Positions 37,525-47,310 of a stretch of 64,000 nucleotides of DNA are shown one piece after another. The stretch's first letter is position 1. Every line of letters begins with the position of its first letter. This stretch comes from Devosia sp. Lineage in GTDB: Bacteria > Pseudomonadota > Alphaproteobacteria > Rhizobiales > Devosiaceae. The stretch spans positions 62,001 through 126,000 of the forward strand of contig NZ_JANQAH010000007.1 of the NCBI RefSeq assembly GCF_024707125.1, read 5' to 3'. The position numbers and the translations under genes were made by a program. Below the pieces are notes generated by a model that was not told where the DNA came from, did no database searches, and saw only the letters and a program-made list of their open reading frames with translations.

Positions 37525-39861
37525 CTAGCCCTTCTGCACGAAGCTTTCCAAAACCTTCTTTGTGCCGGCCTTTTCAAAGTCGATGGTCAACTTGTTTCCC
37601 TCGACGCTGATGACATCGCCATAGCCGAATTTCAGGTGGAAGACGCGCTCGCCCACCTTGTAGCCGCTCGACTGGCCGCCAAGGTCAACGGAGCGCGCCA
37701 CCAGTTCACCGTCGATGGTGAGGGGACCGCCACCCTTGCGATTGGCTTGATTGGCGCGAGCCCGCTGCCAGCCGGGGGTTTCGTAGACGCTCTCGAACGG
37801 ATCAGCCTTGTTGAAGCGGCTGGCGGCACCGCCGCCATAACCGTAGCCGCCATAGGCCGAGCCACGGTCGGTCACGACCACCGCGTCCGGCGGAAGCTCA
37901 TCGACAAAGCGCGAGGTCAGAGCCGACTGCCACAGGCCATGGATGCGTCGGTTTTGCGCCGACGAAATGCGGACGCGTTTCCGGCCGCGGGTGATCCCCA
38001 CATAGGCAAGCCGCCGCTCTTCCTCGAGCCCGGCGCGACCGCTTTCGTCCATCGATCGCTGGCTCGGGAAAGAACCTTCTTCCCACCCAGTCAGGAAAAC
38101 CGTGTTGAATTCCAGCCCCTTGGCCGAATGGAGCGTCATGATTGTGACGGCGTCGCTGGCCTCGGCGCTGTCCCGGTCCATCACCAGCGATATGTGTTCG
38201 AGAAAACCACCAAGCGTCTCGAACTCTTCCATCGAGCGGCTGAGCTCCTTGAGGTTTTCCTTGCGCCCCTGGGATTCGGCGGATTTGTCGGCCGACAGCA
38301 TGTCCATATAGCCGCTCTCTTCGAGAATTTGCTCGACGAGTTGATAGGGCGGCAGGCTCTCCGCGCGATAGGCCCAGTTGTGGAATTGGTCGACAAGGCC
38401 GCGCAGCGTCGTGCGCTGCTTGGGTTTTAGCTCTTCCGTGTCGATCAGCATGCTCGTTGCCGACAGCAGGGGCACGCGCTGATGGCGCGCTGTTTCCATC
38501 AGCGTCTTCACCGTGGAATCGCCGAGGCCGCGCTTCGGCACATTGATGATGCGCTCGAAGGCTAGGTCGTCCGCCGGCTGCGCCACGAGCCGCAGATAGG
38601 CCAGCGCATCGCGGATTTCCTTGCGCTCATAAAAGCGCGGGCCACCGACGACGCGATAATTCAGCCCCAGAGTAATGAAGCGCTCTTCCAGTTCGCGCAT
38701 CTGATACGAGGCGCGCACCAGAATGGCCATCGAGTTCAGGGGTTCGCCAAGGCGCTGATATTGCTCGATCTCTTCGCCGACCGTGCGCGCCTCTTCCTCG
38801 GAGTCATAGACCTGCGTGAAGGAGATCGGCTCGCCGGCCTCGGCGATGTCGGTATGCAGGGTTTTGCCGAGACGGCTCTCGTTGTTGGCGATCAGCGTCG
38901 ATGCGGCCTTGAGGATATTAGCCGTCGAACGGTAATTGCGTTCGAGCTTGATGACCTTTGCGCCCGGGAAATCGGTCTCGAAGCGGAGGATGTTGTCCAC
39001 CTCGGCGCCGCGCCAACCATAGATCGACTGGTCATCGTCGCCAACCACGCAGATATTGGCTTCCGAGGCAGGTTTCCCCTGCGCCAGCAAACGCAGCCAG
39101 AGATACTGGGCGGTATTGCTGTCCTGATATTCGTCGACCAGCATATATTTGAATTTGCGGTGATATTCCGCGAGCACTTCCGGGTTCTCCCGGAACAGCC
39201 GGATGCACTCCAGCAACAGGTCGCCAAAGTCGACCGCGTTGAGTGTCTTCAGACGCGCCTGGTAATCCGCGTAGAGGTTCGGAACCCTGCCATTGGCGAA
39301 GTGGCCGCTTTCGGATGCCGGTACGTCCTTGGGTAACCAGCCCCGGTTCTTCCAGGCATCGAGCAGATTGGCAAACTGCCGCGCCGGCCAACGCTTCTCG
39401 TCGATGTTTTCGACCTCGAGGAGCTGCTTGATCAGCCTGATCTGGTCGTCCGTGTCGAGAATAGTGAATTGCGGCTTGAGATCGACCAACTCGGCATGGG
39501 TGCGCAGAATGCGCGCGGAAACCGAGTGAAACGTCCCCATCCACGGCAGACCTTCGAAGTTCGGCACGAATTCGTGGACGCGCTTCTTCATCTCGTTGGC
39601 GGCCTTGTTGGTAAAGGTCACCGCCAGGATCTGGCTGCCCCAGGCCATGCGCTGGTTGAGGATATGCGCAATACGCGTCGTCAGCACCCGCGTCTTGCCC
39701 GTGCCCGCTCCGGCGAGCACCAGCAGCGGCCCTTCGGTCGTCAACACGGCATCGCGCTGCTCGGCATTCAGGCCGTGCAAGTAATCCGGCACCTGCCGGT
39801 TGAGCTGGCTCGTGATCGGGCCGCCTTGGGGGCGGGGCAGGGGGTGGGTTTCACCGGGCAT
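37525..39861 (-). CDS. uvrD: UvrD/PcrA-type superfamily 1 DNA helicase
   Basis: 3'-5' DNA helicase of 778 aa for excision and replication repair. Motif Q/Walker A LNAEQRDAVLTTEGPLLVLA followed by GAGTGKTRVLTTR, Walker B MLVDEYQDSN, motif III DDDQSIYGWRGA, and later motifs LERNYRS and TLHSAKGLEF are all present. The last 45 residues (GERVFHLKFGYGDVISVEGN) form the Tudor-like tail typical of PcrA/UvrD. The start at ATG 39861 has AAAGG just upstream; ATG 39876 adds five residues. Confidence 0.95.
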   Translation of the reverse strand: MPGETHPLPRPQGGPITSQLNRQVPDYLHGLNAEQRDAVLTTEGPLLVLAGAGTGKTRVLTTRIAHILNQRMAWGSQILAVTFTNKAANEMKKRVHEFVPNFEGLPWMGTFHSVSARILRTHAELVDLKPQFTILDTDDQIRLIKQLLEVENIDEKRWPARQFANLLDAWKNRGWLPKDVPASESGHFANGRVPNLYADYQARLKTLNAVDFGDLLLECIRLFRENPEVLAEYHRKFKYMLVDEYQDSNTAQYLWLRLLAQGKPASEANICVVGDDDQSIYGWRGAEVDNILRFETDFPGAKVIKLERNYRSTANILKAASTLIANNESRLGKTLHTDIAEAGEPISFTQVYDSEEEARTVGEEIEQYQRLGEPLNSMAILVRASYQMRELEERFITLGLNYRVVGGPRFYERKEIRDALAYLRLVAQPADDLAFERIINVPKRGLGDSTVKTLMETARHQRVPLLSATSMLIDTEELKPKQRTTLRGLVDQFHNWAYRAESLPPYQLVEQILEESGYMDMLSADKSAESQGRKENLKELSRSMEEFETLGGFLEHISLVMDRDSAEASDAVTIMTLHSAKGLEFNTVFLTGWEEGSFPSQRSMDESGRAGLEEERRLAYVGITRGRKRVRISSAQNRRIHGLWQSALTSRFVDELPPDAVVVTDRGSAYGGYGYGGGAASRFNKADPFESVYETPGWQRARANQANRKGGGPLTIDGELVARSVDLGGQSSGYKVGERVFHLKFGYGDVISVEGNKLTIDFEKAGTKKVLESFVQKG

Positions 39862-39978
39862 TGAGGGCCTTTCCATCGCGGCGGGCCGGGGCGGGGCGCT
39901 CTGCGCGGGATTGACGAATCTTATTTTGTTCTCGTTCGCAATATAGGGTTCCGGCGCCGCGATGTATAGGACGCGCTG

Positions 39979-40007
39979 CCGTCACCGATCTGTCATGTGA
40001 CTGTCAC
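39979..40007 (+). promoter_or_regulatory. PHO box (PhoB binding site), three direct repeats
   Basis: Three 7-mers at an exact 11-nt period: CCGTCAC (39979), CTGTCAT (39990) and CTGTCAC (40001), each separated by 4 nt. This is the known PhoB operator geometry. It ends 53 nt before the start of the phytase-like gene, predicting activation under phosphate limitation. Confidence 0.85.
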
Positions 40008-40060
40008 TGAGGAGTCTTGGCACGCCTCTATGCGAGGGCCCATTCATAGGGGGACCTCAC

Positions 40061-42235
40061 ATGAATACGCCACGTTTGCTGGGTGCACTGACCGCTGCCC
40101 TTCTGGCCTCGACTGTTTCGGCCAATGCTGCCCAATACTTCAACCGTGTTTCCAGTTTCCCGGTTGCGCTCAACGCGCCCGAAGCCGAAGGCACCTCTTC
40201 GGAAATCATCACTGCCACAGACGACGGCCTGACGCTGATCTATTCCGATAGCCCCAATGGCGGCATCGGTTTCGTCGACATCACCGACGCTGCGGCCCCC
40301 AAGGCAGGCGGCTACATGGATATGGGCGGCGAGCCCACTTCCGTCACCGTTATCGGCGGCAAGGCCTATGTGGCCGTCAACACCACCGAAGACCTCATCG
40401 CTCCCTCGGGCAAGCTGGTTGTCGTCGACATCGCCGGCAAGTCGGTTGATGGTGAATTCGATCTCGGCGGCCAGCCTGACTCGATCGCCCACAACAAGGA
40501 CAACACCATCCTTGCCATCGCCATCGAGAACCAGCGCGATGAAGAGGTCAACGATGGCGCCATTCCGCAGGAGCCGACCGGCTACCTGACCATCGTGACG
40601 CTGACCGACGGTGCTGTCACCGAAGCCGGCATCAGACAAGTCGACCTGACCGGTATCAGCGCCATCGCTCCGGAAGACGCCGAAGCCGAGTTCGTCTCGT
40701 TCAACGACAATGACGAAGTCGCCGTTACCCTCCAGGAAAACAACTACATCGCGATCGTCGATGCCAAGACCGGCACTGTCACCGGCGGCTTCGAAGCAGG
40801 CGAAACCGGCGTTGCCGGCGTCGACACCAAGAACGATGGCAAGATCGATTTCTCGGGCGAGAACAAGGTCGTTCCGCGTGAGCCCGACGCCGTCAAGTGG
40901 CTCGACAACGATCGTCTCGTCGTTGCCAATGAAGGCGACTGGAACGGTGGTTCGCGCGGCTTCACCATCTTCAATCGCGATGGTTCGGTTGGCTTCGACT
41001 CGGGCAATGCGCTCGATGTGAACGCCGCCCAGCTCGGTCACTATCCCGACTTCCGTAACAAGAAGGGCGTCGAGCCGGAAGGCCTCGAAGTCGCGACTTT
41101 TGGCGACACCCAGTACATCTTCATCGCCGAAGAACGCGCCTCGCTGATCGCCGTCTACAAGGACACTGGCGCCGAGCCGGAATTCGTCCAGTCGATCCCC
41201 TCGGGCATCTCGCCGGAAGGCCTCGTTGCCATTCCCGAGCGTAACCTTCTCGCCACCGCCAACGAAGTCGACCTTCGTGCTGACGGCCTCGCCGGTTCGC
41301 ATGTCATGGTCTACGAACTCTCCGAGGGCGAAGCCGCTTATCCGCAGCTCGTCTCCGAGCTGGGCGAAGACGGTCACCCGATCGGCTGGGCTGCCATTTC
41401 CGGCGCCGTTGCCGATGCTGAAAAGCCCGGCATTCTCTATGCCGTCAGCGACAGCGTCCTCTATGGCGCCCCGGCAATCTTCGAAATCGACGCGACCGCT
41501 CACCCGGCTCGCATCGTCAAGAAGACCGTCGTCACGCGCAAGGGTGAAACCGCACAGAAGCTCGATCTCGAAGGCATTACCCTCGATGGCGAAGGCGGTT
41601 TCTGGCTCGCTAATGAAGGCGACAGCGACAAGCTCGTGCCGCACGCGCTGATCCATGTTGATGCCGAAGGCGCGATCCTCGCCGAAGTCGGTTTCCCGGT
41701 TGATCTCCTCGCTGGCCAGAAGCGCTTTGGCGCCGAAGGCGTCGCCGCTATCGGTTCGGGCGACGAACTGACCCTCTGGGTCGCCATGCAGCGCGAATGG
41801 GGCGATGACGAGAAGGGCTTTGTGAAGCTCCTCTCCTACAAGCCGTCGACCAAGGAATGGGCTGCCGTCCGTTACCCGCTCGAAGCCGCGCCGGAAGGTG
41901 GCTGGGTTGGTCTCAGCGAAATCACCGTTCATGGTGACTACGCCTATATCGTCGAACGCGACAATCAGATCGCCGACAAGGCCGGCCTCAAGGCCATCTA
42001 CCGCGTGCCGGTTGCCGAACTCGTCGGTGCCGAACTCGGCGGCGAGCTGCCAGTCGTGACCAAGGAACTGGTCCGCGACCTGATCCCGGACCTTGCTTCC
42101 AACAATGGCTACGTTGTCGACAAGGTCGAAAGTTTTGCCGTGGACAGCACCGGCAAGGGCTATGTCATCACCGACAATGACGGCGTTGATGACTCCTCGG
42201 GCGAGACCTTCTTCTGGTCCATCGACCTCGAATAA
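40061..42235 (+). CDS. Secreted phytase/esterase-like beta-propeller protein, Pho-regulated
   Basis: A 724-aa exported protein (signal peptide MNTPRLLGALTAALLASTVSANA). The first half resembles a seven-bladed beta-propeller with repeated strands such as GGKAYVAVNTTEDL and WLDNDRLVVANEGDWNGG. The second half matches the 'esterase-like activity of phytase' domain, with LEGITLDGEGGFWLANEGD and FAVDSTGKGYVITDNDGVDD. Acidic clusters suggest calcium binding. A PHO box precedes it, so phosphate scavenging from organic phosphate is the likely role; the substrate is inferred. It is a single-gene unit with its own terminator. Confidence 0.85.
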   Translation: MNTPRLLGALTAALLASTVSANAAQYFNRVSSFPVALNAPEAEGTSSEIITATDDGLTLIYSDSPNGGIGFVDITDAAAPKAGGYMDMGGEPTSVTVIGGKAYVAVNTTEDLIAPSGKLVVVDIAGKSVDGEFDLGGQPDSIAHNKDNTILAIAIENQRDEEVNDGAIPQEPTGYLTIVTLTDGAVTEAGIRQVDLTGISAIAPEDAEAEFVSFNDNDEVAVTLQENNYIAIVDAKTGTVTGGFEAGETGVAGVDTKNDGKIDFSGENKVVPREPDAVKWLDNDRLVVANEGDWNGGSRGFTIFNRDGSVGFDSGNALDVNAAQLGHYPDFRNKKGVEPEGLEVATFGDTQYIFIAEERASLIAVYKDTGAEPEFVQSIPSGISPEGLVAIPERNLLATANEVDLRADGLAGSHVMVYELSEGEAAYPQLVSELGEDGHPIGWAAISGAVADAEKPGILYAVSDSVLYGAPAIFEIDATAHPARIVKKTVVTRKGETAQKLDLEGITLDGEGGFWLANEGDSDKLVPHALIHVDAEGAILAEVGFPVDLLAGQKRFGAEGVAAIGSGDELTLWVAMQREWGDDEKGFVKLLSYKPSTKEWAAVRYPLEAAPEGGWVGLSEITVHGDYAYIVERDNQIADKAGLKAIYRVPVAELVGAELGGELPVVTKELVRDLIPDLASNNGYVVDKVESFAVDSTGKGYVITDNDGVDDSSGETFFWSIDLE

Positions 42236-42258
42236 GACGCCTCAACACGAATAATGAG

Positions 42259-42289
42259 CGGCCGGACGAAAGTCCGGCCGTTATCATTT
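42259..42289 (+). terminator. Stem-loop terminator after the phytase-like gene
   Basis: CGGCCGGAC-GAAA-GTCCGGCCG: a 9-bp perfect stem capped by a GNRA tetraloop and followed by TTATCATTT, a weak T tract. Confidence 0.7.
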
Positions 42290-42404
42290 GAACCGATTGG
42301 ATTCTCATGTCGGAATCTTGCGCAGGATTCGTGTCCGGCGCACTTGCACGGGGGCAGCAAGTCCCTACACTCGCGCCGGAATCTGACAGGCAGTTCGAGA
42401 AGCC

Positions 42405-45400
42405 GTGCTCAATCGGATCTACATCATCGTCGGTATTATCGCGATCCTGGCCCTCGCCGGTGCCTTCATCGCGCCGCGCTTCATCCAATGGGGCGACTAC
42501 CGCGATCGCATGGAGCTGTTGGCCGAAGGCGTCTTCGGCACCGAAGTCACCATTCGCGGCGATATCGATTTTGCCCTGCTGCCCGCGCCACGTTTGGCCT
42601 TCTCCGATGTCGTGATCGGTCCTGCCGAAAGACCCGCCGCCACGGTTGGCGCCGTTGAAGCGCAGTTCGCGCTGATGGATTTCCTGCGCGACCAGTACAA
42701 TCTTTCGGCTCTCATCCTCAAATCGCCCGTTATCGCCTTCGAACTCGACGAAAACGGCCTTCTCACGAGCGGCGTCGATCTCTCGGGGGCCGGCGGGGGC
42801 GTAGCACTCGATCAGGCCCGCATCGAGAACGGTCGCCTGACGCTGGCCGATCGCCGCTCGGGCTCGACCTACGAACTCTCCGCGATCAATGGCGACCTGC
42901 GGCTTGGCAGTTTTGCCGGGCCGTTCCAGTTCCAGGGCAGCGCAACCCGCGACGGCACGGCTTACAGTTTGCGGCTCAATAGCGGCGTGGTGGACGACGT
43001 CGGCTCAGCTCGCGTTTCTGCCTTCATCGCCGAGGTCGGCGGCCGTGGCTCGCTGACCCTCGATGGCGCCCTTGTCACGGGGCAGGCGCCCAAATTCGAC
43101 GGCACGATGATCCTGAAGCAGGCGCCGCCGCCCGCAGAGCGGGCCGAGCAGATCCGCGGCAATCTGGTGCTCGAGAGCAAGGTCACGGCCTCGACCGACC
43201 GCATCGTGCTCAATGGCTACACATTGCTGCCCGACGAGAACCGGGCCGGCATGCGCCTGACCGGGGCGGCCAGTATTCAACTCGGTGCGCGCACCTCCTT
43301 CGAGGCGGTGGTGTCAGGCGGTGTCTTCACCCTGCCGCCGCGCGATGCCGAGGAAGACGCGAGCCTGATGCCCTATGAACTGGTGCGCCTGCTGGGCGAA
43401 TTGCCCGCGCCGCCGCTGCCGCCCATTCCGGGTGAAATCGGCATCGACCTCGCCGAAATCGGGCTGCGCGGTGCTGCGCTACGAAACGTTCGCGTGGATG
43501 CCAGCACCAATGGCGACATCTGGACGATTTCCCGCGCCGAAGCCGAATTGCCCGGCAGCACCAAGGTCAACCTCTCCGGCGCCCTGCGCAACGATAGCGG
43601 CGTCGCCGGTTTCAATGGCGACGTCACCGTCGCCACCACGCGCCTCGATGCCCTGAGCCAGCTCTGGCGCAAGACGAGCGAAAACAGCCCGCTGTTCAAC
43701 GTTCCCGCCGAGCTCTCGGGCCAGGTCATGCTGGCCGGCGATGCGCTTGGCTTCTCCCATGGCCGCCTCGTGCTCAATGACAAGGTCCATGTGCTCGAAT
43801 TGCGCTTGGGCTTTGGCGAAGAGCCGCGCCTCGATCTCGTCGGCCGCTTCGATGATCTCGCCCCCGGCGACAGCGCCATTCTCGCGGCCATGTTCCCTGA
43901 TCCGAACAGCGACCGCACTTTTGGCACCAGTTTTCCCGAAGGCAGCTTTTCCTTCAACAGCCAGACGATCCGCATTCTGGGCCTCGAAGCGCAGGACCTC
44001 ATAGCCGAGGGCAGCTGGTCCGGCTCCGGCCTGCGCTTTTCCAAGCTCGTCAGCAGCGATTGGGGCGGCATCGGCATCAATGCGTCAGGCGACCTTTCGG
44101 GAACGCTGGCAAAGCCCGCGCTCACCGGCTCTGGCCATGTCGATGTCGGCGCCGCCAATGCCCCGGCGCTCGGCGCGGTCTACGGCTTCCTTGGCGTCCC
44201 CGCCAATTGGCGCCCGGTGCTGGACCGGTCCGTGCCGGCTTCGCTCGATTTTTCTCTCCTCGGTGGCGACAGTCCCGGATCGCAGCGCTTTACACTCAAC
44301 GGCACCGCGGGCATCGCGCATCTCGACCTCGCCATCGACATGGCAGGCGGCCTCAGCGGCGTCGGAGAAGGCCGGGTCCAGATTATCGGTTCACTCGAAT
44401 CCGCCAATGGCGGCGATCTCGTCCGCCAGCTGGACGCGTCGGACACGCCGCTGTTCTCGGGCAATGAATCCGCCTTTCTTAGCCTTTTTGCCGAAGGCGA
44501 CGCAGCGGCCGGCTTCGATGCGCGCCTCTCCATCGGCCAGGGCAACGAGCTTCTGGCCTTTGGTGGCGAACTGTCGGTGCTCGAAAGTGGCGAACTGGCA
44601 GGCACCGGCACTCTCGATATCGCACTCGATGACGGGTCCGGCCTTGCCGCATTGGCCGGTGGTTCAGGCATCGGCCTTGGCTCGCTGGAGGCCAGCGCCG
44701 GCGTCGAATTTTACGGGCTCCAGTCCATCGCTATCACCGGCATCGCCGGCAGGTCTTCCGGCACCGCCTTTTCCGGCGACATTGCCGTGGATCAGGTGGC
44801 GCAGCGCCCGAGTGTCCAGGGGGCGCTGCATTTCGACCGTCTGCCTGGCCAGGGCCTGGCTGGCGCCTTGCTCTCGCCGGCAGCCCTTGTTCCCGGTGAC
44901 GGAGTGTGGCCGGAAGGTCCTCTCGCCACCAGCAGCACGACCCGAACTACTCGCGGCACAATCGAGGTCACGGCCGGCGAGATCGCAATAGGTGCGTCCA
45001 CGCTCACGGATGTAGCCTTTGATCTCACTTGGGACCAGCAATCCCTCGCCATTTCCAATCTCAAGGGTTCGATAGGCGGGGGAGTCTCAATGCTACGCTC
45101 AGCCATTGCTGCGCCGGTCCACTGACCGATCGGACGATTGCCGGTCGCGTGTCGCTCGACAATGTGCAGGTTTCCGCCCTCGTGACCGCCGAGGCAGCCG
45201 CTGGCCTTTCGGCCCGCCTTACCGGCAGCGGCAGCTTTGAGGGCACGGGTGCATCCCTTGCCGAGGTCATTTCGAGCCTGGCGGGCGAAGGCAATTTCTC
45301 GCTTGCCGATCTGTCGCTCGATCGACTCAATCCGGGCGTTTATCCCGCTCTGGCCGGGCTCCAGGACGTTCTCAACATCGACGCAGAGGCCCTCGATATT

Positions 45401-46033
45401 CTCATCGACCAGTCGCTGGGGCAGGGACCTTTCACGGCATCCAAGGCGAATGGCGCCTTTGCCATAGCCGGCGGCACCTTGCGCCTGGCCAATCTGATCA
45501 TCGAGGGCAGCGGTGCCCGGCTGGCCGGTGGCATTGATTTCGCCCTTTCCTCGCTGGGGCTCAATGGCAGCTTTGTGCTGACGCCCTTCAGCTATGTCGA
45601 TCCATCGGGCCTCATCGAAAACGACGCGGCGCGGATCGTCGCGCGGCTCAGTGGCACGTTCCTGGCGCCGGTTGTCGAACTGGACACCACCGAACTTATC
45701 GCGGCCATCCAGGTTCGCGCCAATGAACTCGAGGTCGACAGGCTCGAAGCCCTGCGCATCGAAGATGAAGAACGCCAACGTGCTGCTGCTGCCGAGCGCA
45801 ACCGGCTGATCGAGGAGCAGCGCCGGAAGGCCGCTGAGGAAGCTGCCGCTCGCGCCGCTGCCGAAGAGGCTGCCCGTCAGGCGCTGGAGCAACAGCAGGG
45901 CACCGGCACGACCCCGCCGGTCGAGACACCGGAAACGCAGGCACCCACGACACCGACCGTGCCGCTTAACCTGGGCTTTCAGCCCGGCGTGAACAACTCG
46001 CCCACGGGTCCGGTCAATCTGCTTTTTCGATAG
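42405..46033 (+). CDS. AsmA-family protein (reading frame interrupted)
   Basis: A large envelope protein of about 1209 aa if read through. GTG 42405 opens with a membrane anchor (IYIIVGIIAILALAGAFIAPRF) and the AsmA motif DYRDRMELLAEGVFG. A long beta-rich, repetitive groove follows, as in AsmA/TamB-like phospholipid-transport proteins. The frame breaks at a run of five G (45078-45082) and stops at 45125; the adjacent frame continues without loss to 46033 (TDRTIAGRVSLDNV onwards). One extra G restores GGGSLNATLS. The tail has a charged helix (EERQRAAAAERNRLIEEQRR) and a Pro/Thr-rich end. The 3' end overlaps the convergent RHH gene by 20 nt. Confidence 0.85.
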
Positions 46034-46244
46034 GTCCAGCCGCCTGCGCCCGATACCAAGCGAGGATCGAGAGGCGAATGGCGGAAGAGAGGTTGGCCGC
46101 TTCCCGCGTCTCATCGATCTCGCGCACCAGCCCCGCAAGGCTCAGCGCACGCGCTGAAGCGATCTCTTCGAGCGCAAGCCAGAATTCGGGCTCAAGGGCT
46201 ACGGAGGTGCGGTGGCCGGCGATCGAAAAGGACCGCTTCTGCAT
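46014..46244 (-). CDS. Ribbon-helix-helix domain protein
   Basis: A 76-aa protein with KRSFSIAGHRTSVALEPEFW as the strand and first helix of an RHH_4-type DNA-binding domain, followed by LSLAGLVREIDETREAANLSSAIRL. Such small proteins are widespread in alphaproteobacteria and usually not part of toxin-antitoxin pairs; no toxin partner is adjacent. The start is ATG 46244 (GTG 46247 is possible). It lies directly downstream of sspB (13-bp gap) and is probably co-transcribed with it. Target unknown. Confidence 0.82.
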   Translation of the reverse strand: MQKRSFSIAGHRTSVALEPEFWLALEEIASARALSLAGLVREIDETREAANLSSAIRLSILAWYRAQAAGPIEKAD

Positions 46245-46259
46245 CACGCGGCCCGGAAA

Positions 46260-46754
46260 TCAGGGCTTCTTGCGGAAGGCGTCGAGGCTGACGACTTTTT
46301 CGCCGCTCTGTTCGCCATCAGCAGCAGTTTCGCCCTTTTCGGTGCGTTCTGCCTTGGCGTCGGCCGCTTCTTCTTCCGAGCCATCTTCGCGCGGAGCGGT
46401 GGCCGGGTCGAACTGCAGGCCGAACTGCACGGAGGGGTCGAAAAAGCCCTTGATGGCGGCAAAGGGGATCACCAGCGTTTCGGGTATGCCGTCAAAGCTG
46501 AGGCCGACTTCGAAGCCGGTCTCGTTGACCTTGAGGTCCCAATACTGGTTTTGCAGCACGATGGTCATTTCCTTGTCGTACTGCGTCAGCAGTTTCTCGC
46601 TCAGGCGCACGCCGGGCGCGCGGGTGGCGAAGGAAATGAAGAAGTGATGTTCGCCGGGAAGACCAGTGCGGGACACTTCGGCCAAAACCTTGCGCACGAC
46701 GCCGCGCAGGGCTTCCTGGGCGAGAATGTCGTAACGCAGATGATCTTCGGCCAT
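46260..46754 (-). CDS. sspB: ClpXP adaptor SspB (alpha type)
   Basis: A 164-aa adaptor that delivers ssrA-tagged proteins to ClpXP. The folded domain includes RYDILAQEALRGVVRKVL, HHFFISFATRAPGVRLSE and LSFDGIPETLVIPFAAIKGF; an acidic, Ala-rich linker leads to the C-terminal ClpX-binding peptide (EKVVSLDAFRKKP). Its divergence from enterobacterial SspB is typical of alphaproteobacteria. AAGGAAC lies 5 nt before ATG 46754. The ssrA gene lies immediately upstream on the same strand, so adaptor and tag source are neighbours. Confidence 0.92.
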   Translation of the reverse strand: MAEDHLRYDILAQEALRGVVRKVLAEVSRTGLPGEHHFFISFATRAPGVRLSEKLLTQYDKEMTIVLQNQYWDLKVNETGFEVGLSFDGIPETLVIPFAAIKGFFDPSVQFGLQFDPATAPREDGSEEEAADAKAERTEKGETAADGEQSGEKVVSLDAFRKKP

Positions 46755-46864
46755 TTTAGTTCCTTGGTCGTCGCTTTGCCCGGCAGAATCCCGAACGGCC
46801 CATATCAGCCTTACGTTCCCGAACTTTTCAAGGACTAAGGCACAAGTGTCGGGCGGAATAGAGG

Positions 46865-46896
46865 AAAAGTGCAGGCTTCTGTTGCCAGGTGCCTGC
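46865..46896 (-). terminator. Rho-independent terminator of ssrA
   Basis: On the minus strand GCAGGC ... GCCTGC (with an inner CTG/CAG stem and GCAA loop) is followed by ACTTTTCC. It lies downstream of the tmRNA coding piece and upstream of sspB. Confidence 0.7.
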
Positions 46897-47183
46897 GAAC
46901 CCCGCCTGTCGCCCGGCTAGGAGCGGAGGACTTGAATTCCCAGTGCTAGCACCGCTTAAGCGGCGAGAGCGACCGGAGCCTTATGGTTGTCATTAGCAAC
47001 TATAAGTTTTGGACCGATAACGGTGGTACCTCACCGAGCAAAAGCACACTCTTTACGCCCTCGTCGATCCTATTTCGTCCCCATTGGCTCCCCCTGAAGG
47101 GGAGATGGTGGAGACGCCGGGTACCGCCCCCGGGTCCGATGGGTTTATTACAATGACAGTTTATCGCCATAGCCCCGAAGGGC
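46897..47183 (-). ncRNA. ssrA: Two-piece (circularly permuted) transfer-messenger RNA
   Basis: Read on the minus strand, the acceptor piece comes first and ends ...GGCGTCTCCACCA (CCA at 47108-47106). A spacer of about 23 nt is followed by the coding piece, beginning GGGGACGAAATAGGATCGAC at 47082. The 5' GGGGACG pairs over 7 bp with CGTCTCC of the acceptor piece, recreating the tRNA-like stem. The tag frame (46997-46956) encodes ANDNHKAPVALAA and then TAA; ANDN...ALAA is the standard proteolysis-tag form. Permuted order is characteristic of alphaproteobacteria. The outer boundaries are estimates from promoter and terminator. Confidence 0.93.
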
Positions 47184-47189
47184 AGGTTC

Positions 47190-47218
47190 TATATAGGTGA
47201 GGGTGGGCCCAGATGCAA
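47190..47218 (-). promoter_or_regulatory. Sigma70-type promoter of ssrA
   Basis: On the minus strand TTGCAT (47218-47213), a 17-nt spacer and TATATA (47195-47190). The predicted transcript start, near 47183, matches the 5' side of the acceptor piece. Confidence 0.75.
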
Positions 47219-47220
47219 AC

Positions 47221-47246
47221 ATCAAGCGGAATTAATTCCGCTTGAT
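47221..47246. promoter_or_regulatory. Perfect 26-bp palindrome abutting the ssrA promoter
   Basis: ATCAAGCGGAATT is followed directly by its exact reverse complement AATTCCGCTTGAT. It ends 2 bp from the ssrA -35 hexamer, a typical place for a dimeric regulator. It also lies 65 bp upstream of the divergent nuclease gene. Confidence 0.6.
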
Positions 47247-47310
47247 GCCCTCCCAGCCCGAGCATCCGGATTAACCCCGAATATACGCCACAGGTGTCAT
47301 CTGCCAGAGC

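Noticed and set aside
39920-39960. LexA/SOS box upstream of uvrD
   Set aside because: GTTC half-sites are present (GTTCTCGTTC) but with 2-nt rather than 7-nt spacing.
40028-41932. 634-aa minus-strand frame antisense to the phytase-like gene
   Set aside because: The sense strand has a signal peptide, domains and a PHO box; the antisense frame has none.
46014-46754. Toxin-antitoxin pair formed by the RHH protein and its neighbour
   Set aside because: The neighbour is clearly SspB, a ClpXP adaptor, and RHH_4 proteins of this kind usually lack a toxin partner.
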